Source: Oscillospiraceae bacterium
Lineage (GTDB): Bacteria > Bacillota > Clostridia > UMGS1840 > HGM11507
Length of the DNA stretch: 64,000 bases
Direction: 5' to 3'
Assembly (NCBI GenBank): GCA_015068665.1
Contig: SVKB01000012.1
Span: 1 to 64,000, forward strand
This document shows positions 7,572 to 17,258 of this stretch, one piece after another. The position numbers and the translations under genes are program-made. Every line of letters starts with the position of its first letter. The stretch's first letter is position 1. The notes beneath the pieces were generated by a model. The model saw only the letters and a list, made by a program, of their open reading frames with translations. It was not told the DNA's origin and ran no database searches.

Positions 7572-10516
7572 TCTTCTGATTCCTCCTTGGTTATTTCGAC
7601 CTCAATTTCACTTGAAGCGTTTTTGTTTCCTTTAAATTTCAGCCCGTTTATCCATCCCGAAAGAGCTTTATCGGAGCTGATATTATAATCATACTTAAAT
7701 TCCAGCACTCCGTCGCTGTGGGATAAAATATTTATGTAAGTGTTATTAACCTTGCCCGGAGTTGTTTCATTTTGATAGGTTGCAATGCAGGCATCCTGAA
7801 GGGTTAATTTTTCAGGACTGTAGGTAACTTTAAATATGTTATCTTTAATATCCGTCATTTTGTCCACTGTTAAATAAACATTGAAGCTTTCTCCTGCTGC
7901 AGTTGATACTACAATATTTACTCTTTCATTATCAGTTTTTAAAATACCTTTGAAGCTTTCGGATACATCCTTAAGTATACTGCTTCCTGAAGTATTCAAT
8001 TCACCCAACTGACCGTATGAATTATTTCCTGCAATGTATATTTTATTGTCTTCGGTTAAAATCATCATATTATATTGGCTCAGAGCTATATCATATATAT
8101 TTTTGTTAAAATTCAACTTTTGTAAAGCTGTGATATTTCCGGTATTACCAAGTCCAAGCTGACCTTTGGAATTATCACCAAGAACATACAATTCATTTTC
8201 AGCGTTTAAAATCAGGGTAGAATCTCCTTTGGCGGTTACTTTTTTAACGGTACCCGAAAGCATATCGGTGATTTCCTTCGGAGTATCCCGGACTGTTCCG
8301 CAGGCACTTGTAATCTGACCTTTATCGTTATATCCCCATGCATATACCTTTTCATCAAGGTTTAATGCAACTGCATGATGTTTTCCTGCTGAAATTTGTT
8401 TTATACCGTAGCCATCTGCAATAAGAACAGGGATTCTTTGTCTTATAAGAGTTCCGTTTCCGAGATTTCCCTTTGTGTTATATCCCCATCCGTAAACATT
8501 ACCGTTTATGTCCCTTGCAAAGGCACAATACTCTCCTGCCTCAACATCAATAATTCTTGTTGGAAATTTATCGGTTATTTCGACAGGCAGACTTGAATCC
8601 TCTGAGGTTCCGTCTCCTAACTGATCATACTGATTTCTGCCCCAGGCAAACACTTTGTTATCCACAGTTACCGCGTATGACTGATACCCGTTTGCGGATA
8701 TATCTGTTACTTTATAATTACCGAGTGCACTGACTAATGCAAATTTATCCGAATCATCATTATTTCCCGTTCCAAGCTGACCGTAGGTATTTTGCCCCGA
8801 AGAATACACCTTTCCGTTTTTGGTAAGAACAAGTGTATGATAATATCCGCTTTTTATATCAACTGTTTCTCCGGAAATATCCGTATATGTTTTTACGGGG
8901 TAATGGGGATTTTTCTCAACATCTATACCAAGCTGACCTTTCGAATTATTACCCCAGGCGTACATATTGGATTTATCCGAAAAGTACATATTTCCAAGTC
9001 CGGTTTCAACTTGGTTACCGTATTTTTTTACAAGGATATCGCACTTTATATTTATGTCATCGAATACTCTCATATCCTTCAGACACTTCATAAAGGTAAA
9101 AGTATTTTCACCGTAAAAACATAATGTGATTTTATCTTCCGCTTGTGAAATACATTCCTTCGGATTAACGATATTTCCCGATTCATCTGTTATTATAAAC
9201 TCCTCTGTTATTTCTTTTGTGGCTCCTGTTACCGAGTTAACTTTATTAAAGGGATAAACAAATTCGGGGGGTTCATTTTCTTCTAATAAGTAATACGCCT
9301 TAGCTTTATCATATTCGTATCTGTATCCTTCATCTATCATATATTCTTCGGTTACGTTTATGGGAGCATATATTATTTTCTTATCTTCACTGCTTACCTG
9401 GTTGTATACATTTCTTCCAAAGAGATACAAACCGTCATCAGTAAGCGCCATACCGTGAAACTCTCCTATTGAAAGGTCATATATTTTACAACCGCCCAAA
9501 TACTCATTAAGCAGTGTACACGAAACATTTTCGTGTTCGGGAAGTCCCAACTGACCGTACCTGTTATCTCCCCAGACATAAGCATCACCGTTTTCGTATA
9601 TAACAAAGCTTGAATTACCACCGGCACCTATTTTTACGGCAAGGTTTTCCATATCTTCAAGCGGTGGGATATTTACGGGTGGAATCTGACCGTATTGGTT
9701 ATCACCCCACATTGTCAATTGTCCCGACTCATCCCATATTATTACGTGATTTATACCTGCAGAGATGTCGTATGTATGATTGCGAACAAATAAAAAATCC
9801 GGATTAGATCCATAGAAGTCATATCCCAACAGCCCCGATGTACCATAACCTTTGGAATATAGGTTCCAGTCATTGTCTATATAATATGTTGCATAAACCC
9901 CTGCTTCAACATTTCTTACATTTCCGGCAATTTCCATCGGAGTGCTTATATATGTACCACTACCATATACCTGAGAATACTGGTCTCTTCCCCACCCATA
10001 CAGGATTCCGTCTCTTGCTACGGCAAAGGATTGGTATCCGTCAGCAGATATATCAACTATGTCATTCAAGCCTTCCACTAAAATTGGTGTTGTGGAATAC
10101 TCACATTCCATATTATTTCCAAGCTGTCCGAACTCGTTATTTCCCATTGCATACACCTTTCCCGATTCCGTTAAAAACAGTTGATGGTGGTGTCCTGATT
10201 CAATCCTTAAAACCTTTTCATGCTCCGGAAGGTCTATTATGGTTGGTACGCTAAGGTTTGAACTGTGGGTTTCCGAAGCTGTTCCTTTTGTGATATTGCC
10301 CTTTGCAATGATGTTTTCCATTCCCGAATGAAACAGAGTTGCCGTTTTACTTACTGCAATTTTCCCTATCGCTCCTTCTCCTATGGGATACGGATTAAGT
10401 TGAGCTTCGTCCATTTGAGCATTGGCAGGTATTATCGGTATTACCGAAAGGCACATACACGCTAACAGCCATAATGCGATAATCGTTTTGTTTCTTTTCA
10501 TCTTTTTCTTTTTCAT
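7568..10516 (-). CDS. Secreted RCC1-type beta-propeller protein with C-terminal cohesin-like domain
   Basis: The 982-residue protein has a lysine-rich signal peptide (core IIALWLLACMCLSVIPI). It contains at least twelve RCC1 repeats of the type VYAMGNNEFGQLG, grouped as two blocks (about residues 80-385 and 500-850) that would make two seven-bladed propellers. A linker of ~110 residues separates them. The last ~120 residues (SFNVYLTVDKMTDIKDNIF, then ...KLTLQDA) look like a cohesin/carbohydrate-binding beta-sandwich. The start has AAAGGAGA upstream. It is the first gene of the RHS operon. RCC1 propellers act as protein-binding scaffolds; a surface adhesin or a partner of the RHS protein is plausible but unproven. 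Confidence 0.85.
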   Translation of the reverse strand: MKKKKMKRNKTIIALWLLACMCLSVIPIIPANAQMDEAQLNPYPIGEGAIGKIAVSKTATLFHSGMENIIAKGNITKGTASETHSSNLSVPTIIDLPEHEKVLRIESGHHHQLFLTESGKVYAMGNNEFGQLGNNMECEYSTTPILVEGLNDIVDISADGYQSFAVARDGILYGWGRDQYSQVYGSGTYISTPMEIAGNVRNVEAGVYATYYIDNDWNLYSKGYGTSGLLGYDFYGSNPDFLFVRNHTYDISAGINHVIIWDESGQLTMWGDNQYGQIPPVNIPPLEDMENLAVKIGAGGNSSFVIYENGDAYVWGDNRYGQLGLPEHENVSCTLLNEYLGGCKIYDLSIGEFHGMALTDDGLYLFGRNVYNQVSSEDKKIIYAPINVTEEYMIDEGYRYEYDKAKAYYLLEENEPPEFVYPFNKVNSVTGATKEITEEFIITDESGNIVNPKECISQAEDKITLCFYGENTFTFMKCLKDMRVFDDINIKCDILVKKYGNQVETGLGNMYFSDKSNMYAWGNNSKGQLGIDVEKNPHYPVKTYTDISGETVDIKSGYYHTLVLTKNGKVYSSGQNTYGQLGTGNNDDSDKFALVSALGNYKVTDISANGYQSYAVTVDNKVFAWGRNQYDQLGDGTSEDSSLPVEITDKFPTRIIDVEAGEYCAFARDINGNVYGWGYNTKGNLGNGTLIRQRIPVLIADGYGIKQISAGKHHAVALNLDEKVYAWGYNDKGQITSACGTVRDTPKEITDMLSGTVKKVTAKGDSTLILNAENELYVLGDNSKGQLGLGNTGNITALQKLNFNKNIYDIALSQYNMMILTEDNKIYIAGNNSYGQLGELNTSGSSILKDVSESFKGILKTDNERVNIVVSTAAGESFNVYLTVDKMTDIKDNIFKVTYSPEKLTLQDACIATYQNETTPGKVNNTYINILSHSDGVLEFKYDYNISSDKALSGWINGLKFKGNKNASSEIEVEITKEESEE

Positions 10517-10537
10517 TTTTCTTTCTCCTTTTCTTTT

Positions 10538-10592
10538 GACAAATTTATATTTGCAGCCTCATTATACAACATACTCTATGTAAAAATTTGTC
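10538..10592. promoter_or_regulatory. Possible operator in front of the RCC1-RHS operon
   Basis: A perfect 9-bp inverted repeat, GACAAATTT/AAATTTGTC (10538-10546 and 10584-10592), brackets a minus-strand TATAAT (10561-10566, read as ATTATA). No good -35 box stands at the normal distance, which would suit an activated promoter or an alternative sigma factor. Function is inferred from arrangement only. Confidence 0.35.
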
Positions 10593-10659
10593 ATATTTTG
10601 TTTTAATTGTAAATTTTTTCTTCGCCGTTTTTCGACTTTTTTCTTTACTTAGCCGTCGG

Positions 10660-10724
10660 AAATCCGAAGGACTTATATCAAGAGTTGTCAACCAAACAAA
10701 AAGAGACGAAATTAATCGTCTCTC
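10660..10724. repeat. Dispersed hairpin module, copy 1 (second copy at 50232-50296)
   Basis: The module contains hairpin AAATCC-GAA-GGACTT, linker ATATCA, the string TTGTCAACCAAACAAAAAG and hairpin AGAGACGA/TCGTCTCT. The same order and nearly the same sequence occur at 50232-50296, and a shortened relative ends at 54324. The short reading frame across it (10545-10748) is best treated as repeat-derived. Confidence 0.75.
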
Positions 10725-10762
10725 AATTAAAAATTCCGCATTTTTCATTCTGCATTATTAAT

Positions 10763-11080
10763 TTATATTATTATAAGTATTTTTTCAACCGCAAAAACGG
10801 TAAAGCAGGCGGCTAAGGATACAAGCAGCATACTTTTATTTTTAAAAGCTAAAAATACGGCAACAAAAAGTCCTGCTACAGCTGACCATAGACTGTCCGT
10901 TGAATAAAGTATATTGGGAAAGGTCATTGCTCCCAAGACAGCATAAGGGATATAGCTGAAAAAGGAATTTATAAAATTACTTTTTATCTCCTTACGGAAA
11001 AGGGTCAGAGGCAGCATTCTTATAAGATATGTTATTCCTGCCATAAGACCGGTATATATTAAAACCTTTGTGAAGCTCAT
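10763..11080 (-). CDS. azlD: AzlD-type branched-chain amino acid exporter subunit
   Basis: A small membrane protein of 105 residues with four predicted membrane segments and the conserved early motif YLIRMLPLTLFRK. AzlD works with AzlC as a two-component exporter of branched-chain amino acids (azaleucine resistance in Bacillus). The start is chosen at the ATG at 11078-11080, which overlaps the azlC stop as ATGA. A longer reading to 11146 would place 22 non-conserved residues inside azlC. Pairing with azlC makes the assignment firm; the transported substrate is inferred from the family. Confidence 0.88.
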   Translation of the reverse strand: MSFTKVLIYTGLMAGITYLIRMLPLTLFRKEIKSNFINSFFSYIPYAVLGAMTFPNILYSTDSLWSAVAGLFVAVFLAFKNKSMLLVSLAACFTVFAVEKILIII

Positions 11081-11769
11081 TTTCTTATCGGGCAAAAATA
11101 TGCACAAACTGCCGAGGCAGTTATTGAGGCTATAATTATTACCCATCCTCCTGATACAGAATTTAAAAGGGGCAGATATTTAAACAGACAGCTTATCCCC
11201 ACCGACATACCAATTGCATAAAAATAAGGCTTGAAGCGTTTGGCAGGCGGAATAATAATTGCAATAAACATACCGTAAATAGCAATGGAAAGAGCCGTTC
11301 TTACCGAATACGGAAGAAGCATACTTGCGCCTGCACCAATTAAAGTGCCTGATGACCAGCCAAGAATGGGAAGAATTATAAGCCCGATAAAATATTTAAA
11401 GCCCACCTTACCGTCCTTCTGACAAATCACGGCAAAAACCTCGTCGGTTATACCAAAGGAGCATATAAGACGCTGGAGAGTATTCATATTACTGTCCACC
11501 CTCTGGGATATGGCAAAGGACATTAAAAAATATCTTAAGTTAATAATTAAGGTTGTAACTGCAAGCTCCAGTAAGGTTCCTGCGGCAACTATAATATCCA
11601 GTCCCGCAAACTGACCCGCACTTGTTAAATTGGTAAGAGATATAAGCACCGAAGAAAAAATCGAAAGACCGTTTTCGCAGGCTAAAAGCCCGAAGGTAAA
11701 AGATACCGAAAGGTATGCAAGGGCTATTGGCACGCCGTCTTTTATTCCTTTTAAAAAATTATTTTCCAA
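11077..11769 (-). CDS. azlC: AzlC-type branched-chain amino acid exporter
   Basis: A 230-residue integral membrane protein that begins FLKGIKDGVPIALAYLSVSF, the typical AzlC N-terminus, followed by LTNLTSAGQFAGLDII and several further membrane segments. Family members form the large subunit of the AzlCD exporter. The start appears to be a TTG at 11767-11769 preceded by GGTGA, because no ATG or GTG stands in a suitable position. The gene is followed immediately by azlD with a 4-base overlap. No regulator is adjacent. Confidence 0.88.
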   Translation of the reverse strand: MENNFLKGIKDGVPIALAYLSVSFTFGLLACENGLSIFSSVLISLTNLTSAGQFAGLDIIVAAGTLLELAVTTLIINLRYFLMSFAISQRVDSNMNTLQRLICSFGITDEVFAVICQKDGKVGFKYFIGLIILPILGWSSGTLIGAGASMLLPYSVRTALSIAIYGMFIAIIIPPAKRFKPYFYAIGMSVGISCLFKYLPLLNSVSGGWVIIIASITASAVCAYFCPIRK

Positions 11770-11835
11770 TTAAATCACCGTGTATTATTATAGTGAAAAT
11801 GAGAGATTTTGTCAATATGAAGGGTACTTATAAAA

Positions 11836-11959
11836 CGCAAAGCATTTAAGAACATAAATTTGCTTGCAATTTTATACCTTAATATAGTAATGTACACTAC
11901 AAAAAATGTGCCTGCCTTTCGGTAAGCACACTTGTTTTTTATTTATCCCCTGCTTTGCG
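11836..11959. repeat. Structured three-stem element, copy 1
   Basis: The element is closed by CGCAAAGC/GCTTTGCG (11836-11843, 11952-11959). It contains TAAATTTGC-TT-GCAATTTTA and a GTGCCTGCC/GGTAAGCAC hairpin, and is followed by TTTTACGCTTTTT. Copy 2 at 12102-12225 has the same architecture with a compensated change in the closing stem. Nothing in it codes for protein. It could be a small RNA, a mobile hairpin element or a terminator array for azlC-side and rpoD-side transcripts. Confidence 0.65.
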
Positions 11960-11983
11960 TGGTTTGTTGATTTTACGCTTTTT

Positions 11984-12016
11984 TTGATATTGGTGGCTCG
12001 ATGCCGCCAATATCAA
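11984..12016. repeat. Strong 14-bp hairpin
   Basis: TTGATATTGGTGGC pairs with GCCGCCAATATCAA across a 5-base loop, with one G-T pair. It sits between the two copies of the three-stem element. No T-run follows on either strand, so it is not a typical terminator. Confidence 0.6.
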
Positions 12017-12044
12017 ACGAAAAGCAGGAAAAATTTCCTGGAAT

Positions 12045-12097
12045 AAATGAAAAACACCCGAAGGTGTATGAGATACATCGAGAGGTGTTTTTCATTT
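12045..12097. terminator. Long hairpin downstream of the second sigma gene, probable bidirectional terminator
   Basis: AAATGAAAAACACC (12045-12058) pairs with GGTGTTTTTCATTT (12084-12097). Inside is a second hairpin, GGTGTAT-GAG-ATACATC. The inner part shares its layout and loop flanks with a hairpin at 43662-43690. The A/T-rich arms would act as a terminator on either strand. Confidence 0.55.
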
Positions 12098-12101
12098 ATA
12101 A

Positions 12102-12225
12102 CGCAAAACTTTTAATTCATAAATTTGCTTGCAAATTTATACCTTAATATATTAATGTAAACTACAAACAAATGTGCCTGTATATGATACAGACACATTT
12201 ACTATTTATATTATTTTGTTTTGCG
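12102..12225. repeat. Structured three-stem element, copy 2
   Basis: Here the closing stem is CGCAAAAC/GTTTTGCG, a compensated change from copy 1. The first inner hairpin is a perfect TAAATTTGC/GCAAATTTA. The second is TGTGCCTGTAT/ATACAGACACA, with a C-A mismatch in the same place as in copy 1. The element ends about 30 bases before the stop of the second sigma gene. Confidence 0.65.
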
Positions 12226-12255
12226 TGGTCCGGGGAATTTTTACGCTTTTTAATT

Positions 12256-13332
12256 TTAATAGAAACCTTTTATTTTCTTTATCCTTGTCGGCTGTTTAAT
12301 TCTTCTTATTGCTTTTGCCTCAATCTGTCTTATTCTCTCTCTTGTTACGTTAAACACCTGACCAACCTCTTCAAGAGTTCTGGAGTGACCGTCATCCCAT
12401 CCGTAACGAAGCTTTAAAACCTCTGCTTCTCTTGGGGTTAAGGTTTTAAAAATTTCCTCAAAATTTTCTCTTAAAATTGCTTTTTCTGCAGCCTCAGCAG
12501 GGGACTGACTTTCAGAATCCTGAATGAAGTCACCAAGATGGCTGTCATCCTCTTCTCCGATAGGAGTTTCCAAAGATATAGGATCCTGGCTGATTTTTCT
12601 GATTTCCCTTACCTTCTCGGGTGTCATATTAAGCACTTTGGCAAGCTCGTTATCATTAGGCTCTCTGCCTAATTCCTGAACAAGCTGACGGGATGCTCTT
12701 AACAGCTTATTGATTGTTTCAACCATATGTACGGGAATTCTTATAGTTCTTGACTGATCGGCAATTGCTCTGGTTATAGCTTGTCTTATCCACCAGGTTG
12801 CATAGGTAGAAAATCTGAATCCCTTGGTAAAGTCAAATTTATCAACCGCCTTCATAAGACCTAAATTACCCTCCTGGATAAGGTCTAAGAAAAGCATACC
12901 TCTTCCTACATATTTTTTTGCAATTGATACAACAAGTCTTAAGTTGGCTTCCTCTAATTTTTTCTTGGCAGCTTCATCTCCTTCGGAGATTTTCTTTGCA
13001 CATTCTATTTCTTCTTCATTTGTAAGAAGAGAAATCTTACCGATTTCCTTAAGATATACACGAACATGGTCGTCTATTTCAACACCGTCCTGTACTATCA
13101 GGGCTTCAACCTCGTGCACCTTAAAGTCGGATATTCCCTCTCCGTCAATATCCTCATTGGAAATTTCTATTCCCATTTTTTCAAGCTTTGCGTAAACCTT
13201 TTCAATTTCTTCTACGCTTAAATCAATTTCGCTCAGACGATCATTAAGCTCATCAAGAGTAATTTTGCCTTTTCCCTTTGCATAGGCTAAAAACTCCTTA
13301 AGAATCGTCCTTTTACTGACTGCTTCAGACAT
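12256..13332 (-). CDS. SigA-like RNA polymerase sigma factor, second copy
   Basis: A 358-residue group 1/2 sigma factor. It has region 1.1-like N-terminal sequence, region 1.2 ([17 protein letters not shown]), regions 2.1-2.4 ([28 protein letters not shown]) and region 4.2 ([17 protein letters not shown]). It resembles the upstream neighbour along its whole length. It deviates from the usual SigA sequence mainly in region 4.1 (YGWDDGHS) and at the end ([14 protein letters not shown] instead of [14 protein letters not shown]). The start is at 13330-13332 behind AAAGGGGA; a longer reading to 13365 is unlikely. It is downstream of the canonical copy with no clear terminator between. Confidence 0.9.
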   Translation of the reverse strand: MSEAVSKRTILKEFLAYAKGKGKITLDELNDRLSEIDLSVEEIEKVYAKLEKMGIEISNEDIDGEGISDFKVHEVEALIVQDGVEIDDHVRVYLKEIGKISLLTNEEEIECAKKISEGDEAAKKKLEEANLRLVVSIAKKYVGRGMLFLDLIQEGNLGLMKAVDKFDFTKGFRFSTYATWWIRQAITRAIADQSRTIRIPVHMVETINKLLRASRQLVQELGREPNDNELAKVLNMTPEKVREIRKISQDPISLETPIGEEDDSHLGDFIQDSESQSPAEAAEKAILRENFEEIFKTLTPREAEVLKLRYGWDDGHSRTLEEVGQVFNVTRERIRQIEAKAIRRIKQPTRIKKIKGFY

Positions 13333-13396
13333 TTCATTGTCCCCTTTCAAAAATCTATTTTTCATAATCGGGAGCCCCTACCCCCGGACGGCTTTA

Positions 13397-14476
13397 TCAG
13401 TTAAGAAAATCCTTAAGCTTTTTGCTTCTGCTGGGATGTCTCAGCTTTCTTAAAGCCTTTGCTTCGATTTGTCTTATTCTTTCACGGGTTACATCAAACT
13501 CCCTGCCAACCTCCTCTAAGGTTCGCATTCTTCCGTCATCAAGACCAAATCTTAATCTTAAAACCCTTGCTTCCCGTGAAGTAAGAGTCTTTAAAACCTC
13601 TTCAAATTGCTCCTTGAGAAGTGTGTATGCCGCAGCATCCGATGGAGACTGCGATTCGGTATCCTGAATAAAATCACCAAGATGACTGTCCTCCTCTTCT
13701 CCGATGGGAGTTTCTAAGGATACAGGGTCCTGACTGATTTTCTGGATTTCCACCACCCTTTCGGGTGTTATATTAAGAGCCTTAGCCAGCTCGTCCACAG
13801 TAGGCTCTCTGCCGTTTTCCTGCAGAAGCTGACGGGATGCTCTTAAAAGCTTATTGATTGTTTCAACCATATGAACAGGTATTCGTATGGTTCTTGCCTG
13901 GTCGGCAATTGCTCTGGTTATAGCTTGTCTTATCCACCAGGTTGCATAGGTGGAGAATTTAAAGCCCTTGGTGAAATCAAACTTTTCAACTGCCTTGATA
14001 AGACCTAAATTACCCTCCTGAATAAGATCAAGAAAAAGCATTCCTCTTCCAACATATCTTTTGGCTATTGAAACAACAAGTCTTAAGTTTGCCGAAGCCA
14101 GCTTTCTTTTGGCTTCTTCATCACCCTCTGCCATTTTTTTGGCATATTCAATCTCTTCTTCGGTGCTCAAAAGCTCAACCGAGCCGATTTCCTTAAGGTA
14201 CATACGGACATGGTCGTCAATTCCCACACCCTCTTTAATAATTATATCTTCAACCTCTTTAACCTTAAAGTCAATATCAAGAGGCTCGTCCGTCTCGTCG
14301 TGAACAAGCTCAACGCCCATTTTTTCCAGCTTTTCGTATATTTTTTCAAGCTCTTCTACGCTTATATCAACCTCACTTAAACGGTCATTAAGCTCTGTCA
14401 GGGAAATACGGCTGTTTGCTTTTGAATATTCCAAAAGCTCTGTGATAACCTTTCTTTTACTTATCCCTTCTGACAT
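13397..14476 (-). CDS. rpoD: Primary RNA polymerase sigma factor SigA/RpoD
   Basis: The 359-residue protein carries all conserved sigma-70 regions: 1.2 ([17 protein letters not shown]), 2.4 ([17 protein letters not shown]), 3 and 4.2 ([17 protein letters not shown]). It ends in [15 protein letters not shown], as in standard firmicute SigA proteins, so this is the better candidate for the housekeeping sigma. Its ATG shares one base with the dnaG stop (TAATG), the classical dnaG-rpoD arrangement of the macromolecular synthesis operon. Length is normal for clostridial SigA. The 70% or so similarity to the next gene suggests tandem duplication. Confidence 0.96.
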   Translation of the reverse strand: MSEGISKRKVITELLEYSKANSRISLTELNDRLSEVDISVEELEKIYEKLEKMGVELVHDETDEPLDIDFKVKEVEDIIIKEGVGIDDHVRMYLKEIGSVELLSTEEEIEYAKKMAEGDEEAKRKLASANLRLVVSIAKRYVGRGMLFLDLIQEGNLGLIKAVEKFDFTKGFKFSTYATWWIRQAITRAIADQARTIRIPVHMVETINKLLRASRQLLQENGREPTVDELAKALNITPERVVEIQKISQDPVSLETPIGEEEDSHLGDFIQDTESQSPSDAAAYTLLKEQFEEVLKTLTSREARVLRLRFGLDDGRMRTLEEVGREFDVTRERIRQIEAKALRKLRHPSRSKKLKDFLN

Positions 14477-16209
14477 TAACCTTCTCCTTTCATCTGCTTA
14501 AGCTGATTGTTAAGTTCTTCCAATGATGTTGCTTTGCTCAGCGATGCCTGTTTTTTCAGCTGACCGATTCTTTTGATAAGGTCGGCGACAACAGGCTCGG
14601 TAATCTCATAATTGAGACTCTTCATTTTAAGACTGATAACTCTTCCCTTTTCCTTTTCCTCAAGACGGTCAATTACCATATTGATATCAAAGTTTCCCTT
14701 CTCTTCCTTAAGACTGACCATCAGGCCCATAACCTTATTATATATCGGAAAAGAAAAGAAATTCTCTTTTATCATAGGAGATAATCTTTTAAACCAGGAA
14801 ATATTGGTAATCATAATATTTAAAAGCTCACCCTCACATACTTCAAGAGCATTTCTGATTTTATCCTCATTGGTTTCCTTTTTTCTTTTTATGATTTCCT
14901 TTGTTTCCTGCTTTTTATCCTCTATTTTTTTATTTTTAAGAACTGTTTTTTCATATTCGCTGACAATAAGCTGTTCACTTAAGCCGACCTCGGCTGCAAT
15001 TCTTTTTATATACAGCTCACGCTCCAGGTTGTCCCTAAGCAGTGACAAATGCTCCGTTGCCTGACGGGCATAGCTTACCTTACCGTCCATCGTGGACATA
15101 TCGTGTTTTTTCTTTTCGCTTTCAAGTAAAAACTCCATATAAGAAGGAGCTTTTTTCAAAATAGACTCAAATGCCTCTCTTCCTGCTTCCTTTATGATTT
15201 CGTCCGGGTCCATCCCCTCGGGAAGGATTGCAACACTGACGCTAACACCTTCAGCCATAAGATACGCCGCCGCTTTATGGGTTGCAGACTGACCTGCAGT
15301 ATCATTATCAAAACAGGTTATAACCTTATTTACATAACGCTTTATAAGCTTTGCGTGATCCTCGCCAAAGGCGGTACCCAAGGATGCAACTGCATTATCA
15401 AAGCCGTAACGGTGAAGTGCTATAACATCCATCTGCCCTTCCGCAAGAAGAATTTTTCCGCTTTTTGAATTTTTGGCAAGATTCATTCCGTAAAGAGTAA
15501 GTCTCTTTTTGAAAACCTCGGTTTCCTTAGTATTTATATATTTGGGTTTCCCGTTATATAAAAGCCTTCCGCTGAAGGCAACAACATTTCCCCTTAAGTC
15601 GATTATCGGATATATGATTCGGTCTCTGAAAAAGTCATAAAGCCCTTTCCCTTTGGAAATAAGCCCTGCCTCCTGCATAAGCCAGTCGGAAAAGCCGTTA
15701 CTTTTAAGATGCTCATAAAGCCCGGTATAGGAATCCTCCGCATAGCCTAAGCCGAAGTTTTTAACCGTTTGTGCATCAAGACCTCTTCCCTTTATATAAT
15801 TAAGAGCCGCTTCACTTTTGGGGAGGTTATTATGAAAATATATTGCGGCGCATTTATTTATTTCGTACAAATCCTTTTTCAGCTGATGCTCTTTTGAAAT
15901 CTCACCGTTTTCCTCGGGTAAGGGTATCCCCGCCCGGTCAGCAAGATACCGTACCGCTTCAATAAAATCAAGATTATTTATTTTTTCAACAAAGTTGATG
16001 ATATTTCCGCCCTCATGACAGCCAAAACAATAATAGAGCTGTTCGTCACGGTTGACAAAAAAAGACGGGGTCTTTTCCTTATGAAAAGGACACAACCCCA
16101 AAAATTTGTTCCCGCTCGGTTTAAGGTCGGTATGCATTGAAATAAGCTCAACTATATCATTTCTATGCCTGATTTCATCAAGCAACATATCATCAAAAAA
16201 AAGTGCCAT
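14476..16209 (-). CDS. dnaG: DNA primase
   Basis: DnaG makes RNA primers at the replication fork. The 577-residue protein has the N-terminal zinc-binding domain ([11 protein letters not shown] with the later YCFGC), the catalytic core and the TOPRIM motif region ([22 protein letters not shown]). A helical C-terminal part for helicase contact follows. Length is close to normal. The start ATG is preceded by a modest GGTGAGAA ribosome site. It is followed without gap by rpoD and preceded at a 58-base distance by the dGTPase gene, consistent with one transcript. Confidence 0.96.
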   Translation of the reverse strand: MALFFDDMLLDEIRHRNDIVELISMHTDLKPSGNKFLGLCPFHKEKTPSFFVNRDEQLYYCFGCHEGGNIINFVEKINNLDFIEAVRYLADRAGIPLPEENGEISKEHQLKKDLYEINKCAAIYFHNNLPKSEAALNYIKGRGLDAQTVKNFGLGYAEDSYTGLYEHLKSNGFSDWLMQEAGLISKGKGLYDFFRDRIIYPIIDLRGNVVAFSGRLLYNGKPKYINTKETEVFKKRLTLYGMNLAKNSKSGKILLAEGQMDVIALHRYGFDNAVASLGTAFGEDHAKLIKRYVNKVITCFDNDTAGQSATHKAAAYLMAEGVSVSVAILPEGMDPDEIIKEAGREAFESILKKAPSYMEFLLESEKKKHDMSTMDGKVSYARQATEHLSLLRDNLERELYIKRIAAEVGLSEQLIVSEYEKTVLKNKKIEDKKQETKEIIKRKKETNEDKIRNALEVCEGELLNIMITNISWFKRLSPMIKENFFSFPIYNKVMGLMVSLKEEKGNFDINMVIDRLEEKEKGRVISLKMKSLNYEITEPVVADLIKRIGQLKKQASLSKATSLEELNNQLKQMKGEG

Positions 16210-16267
16210 TTCTTCTCACCTGCATTTCTATTATGTAATTTCGACAAAAAGAATACTTTTCCTTTTT

Positions 16268-17257
16268 TTAATATGCTTTTGGTACAAAAAATTCTTCGAA
16301 CTGCATTATGGCATACCTGTCCGTCATTCCGGCTATATAATCACACACTACACGGGAGGTTCCGTCTATCTCAAGACGCTTTAAATATTCCTCCGGAAGC
16401 AGGTCGGTATTTTTATAAAAATACTCGTAAAGATACTTAACAAGATCCTTGGATTTTGCCTCTTCCTTTCGTACCTTTGAGGACATATATACCGCTTCAA
16501 ACATAAAATCTCTCAGCTCTTTGGTGAGTATGTGAGCTGACGGACTCATTTTTATAACGCCCTCACCGGAATTGGATATTACATCGGTTATCATAAAATT
16601 TATTCTGTCACTGTGTGTCTGACCGAAGGCACCTAAAAATTTCCAGGGTATATCCGAGGGTGAAAGCACTCCGCCACGAACGGCATCGTCAATATCGTGA
16701 TTGATATAGGCAATACGGTCGGCAAGGCGAACAATTGCCCCTTCAGGAGTTTGGGGCTTATTTTCCCCCGTATGGTTTAAGATGCCATCCCGGACCTCAC
16801 AGGTTAAGTTAAGACCGTTTTCCTTTTCCAGAACATCAACCACCCTTAAGCTTTGTTCATTATGCAAAAAGCCATGCTCACAGATAGAATCAAGCACCTC
16901 TTCACCTATATGACCGAAGGGAGTATGCCCAAGGTCATGACCTAAAGCTATTGCCTCGGTAAGAGTTTCGTTAAGACTAAGTCCCCTTGCAATAGCGCGG
17001 GCAATCTGAGATACCTCAAGAGTATGGGTAAGTCTTGTTCTGTAATGGTCCTTCAGGGGAGACAGGAAAACCTGGGTTTTATGCATAAGACGGCGAAAGG
17101 ATTTAGAATGGGTTATCCTGTCCGCATCCCTTTGGAATTCGGTTCTCATTTCGCATAAGGGTTCTTCCCTTAGTCTTCCCTTTGTTTTATCAGAGAAGGT
17201 TGCATACTCTGAAAAGCAGAGATATTCCTTCTTCTCGGTAATTTCTCTTATATTCAT
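16268..17257 (-). CDS. dgt: dGTPase-like HD-domain triphosphohydrolase
   Basis: The family hydrolyses dNTPs to deoxynucleosides and triphosphate. The 329-residue protein has the family N-terminus (RTEFQRDADRITHSKSFRRL), a first HD histidine (LTHTLEVSQIA), the HD pair (ALGHDLGHTPFGH) and a later aspartate (RLADRIAYINHD). The ATG at 17255-17257 with AAAGGTG upstream is preferred over a TTG at 17275, which would overlap rdgB. Upstream of dnaG this gene is common in clostridia. Substrate preference among dNTPs cannot be read from sequence. Confidence 0.9.
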   Translation of the reverse strand: MNIREITEKKEYLCFSEYATFSDKTKGRLREEPLCEMRTEFQRDADRITHSKSFRRLMHKTQVFLSPLKDHYRTRLTHTLEVSQIARAIARGLSLNETLTEAIALGHDLGHTPFGHIGEEVLDSICEHGFLHNEQSLRVVDVLEKENGLNLTCEVRDGILNHTGENKPQTPEGAIVRLADRIAYINHDIDDAVRGGVLSPSDIPWKFLGAFGQTHSDRINFMITDVISNSGEGVIKMSPSAHILTKELRDFMFEAVYMSSKVRKEEAKSKDLVKYLYEYFYKNTDLLPEEYLKRLEIDGTSRVVCDYIAGMTDRYAIMQFEEFFVPKAY

Positions 17258-17258
17258 A

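Noticed and set aside
9610-10254. Several plus-strand frames within the RCC1 gene
   Set aside because: They are shadows of the repeated codons of the propeller repeats on the opposite strand.
10545-10748. 67-codon minus-strand frame before the RCC1 operon
   Set aside because: It is a translation of the dispersed hairpin module and the AGAGACGA hairpin; no ribosome site.
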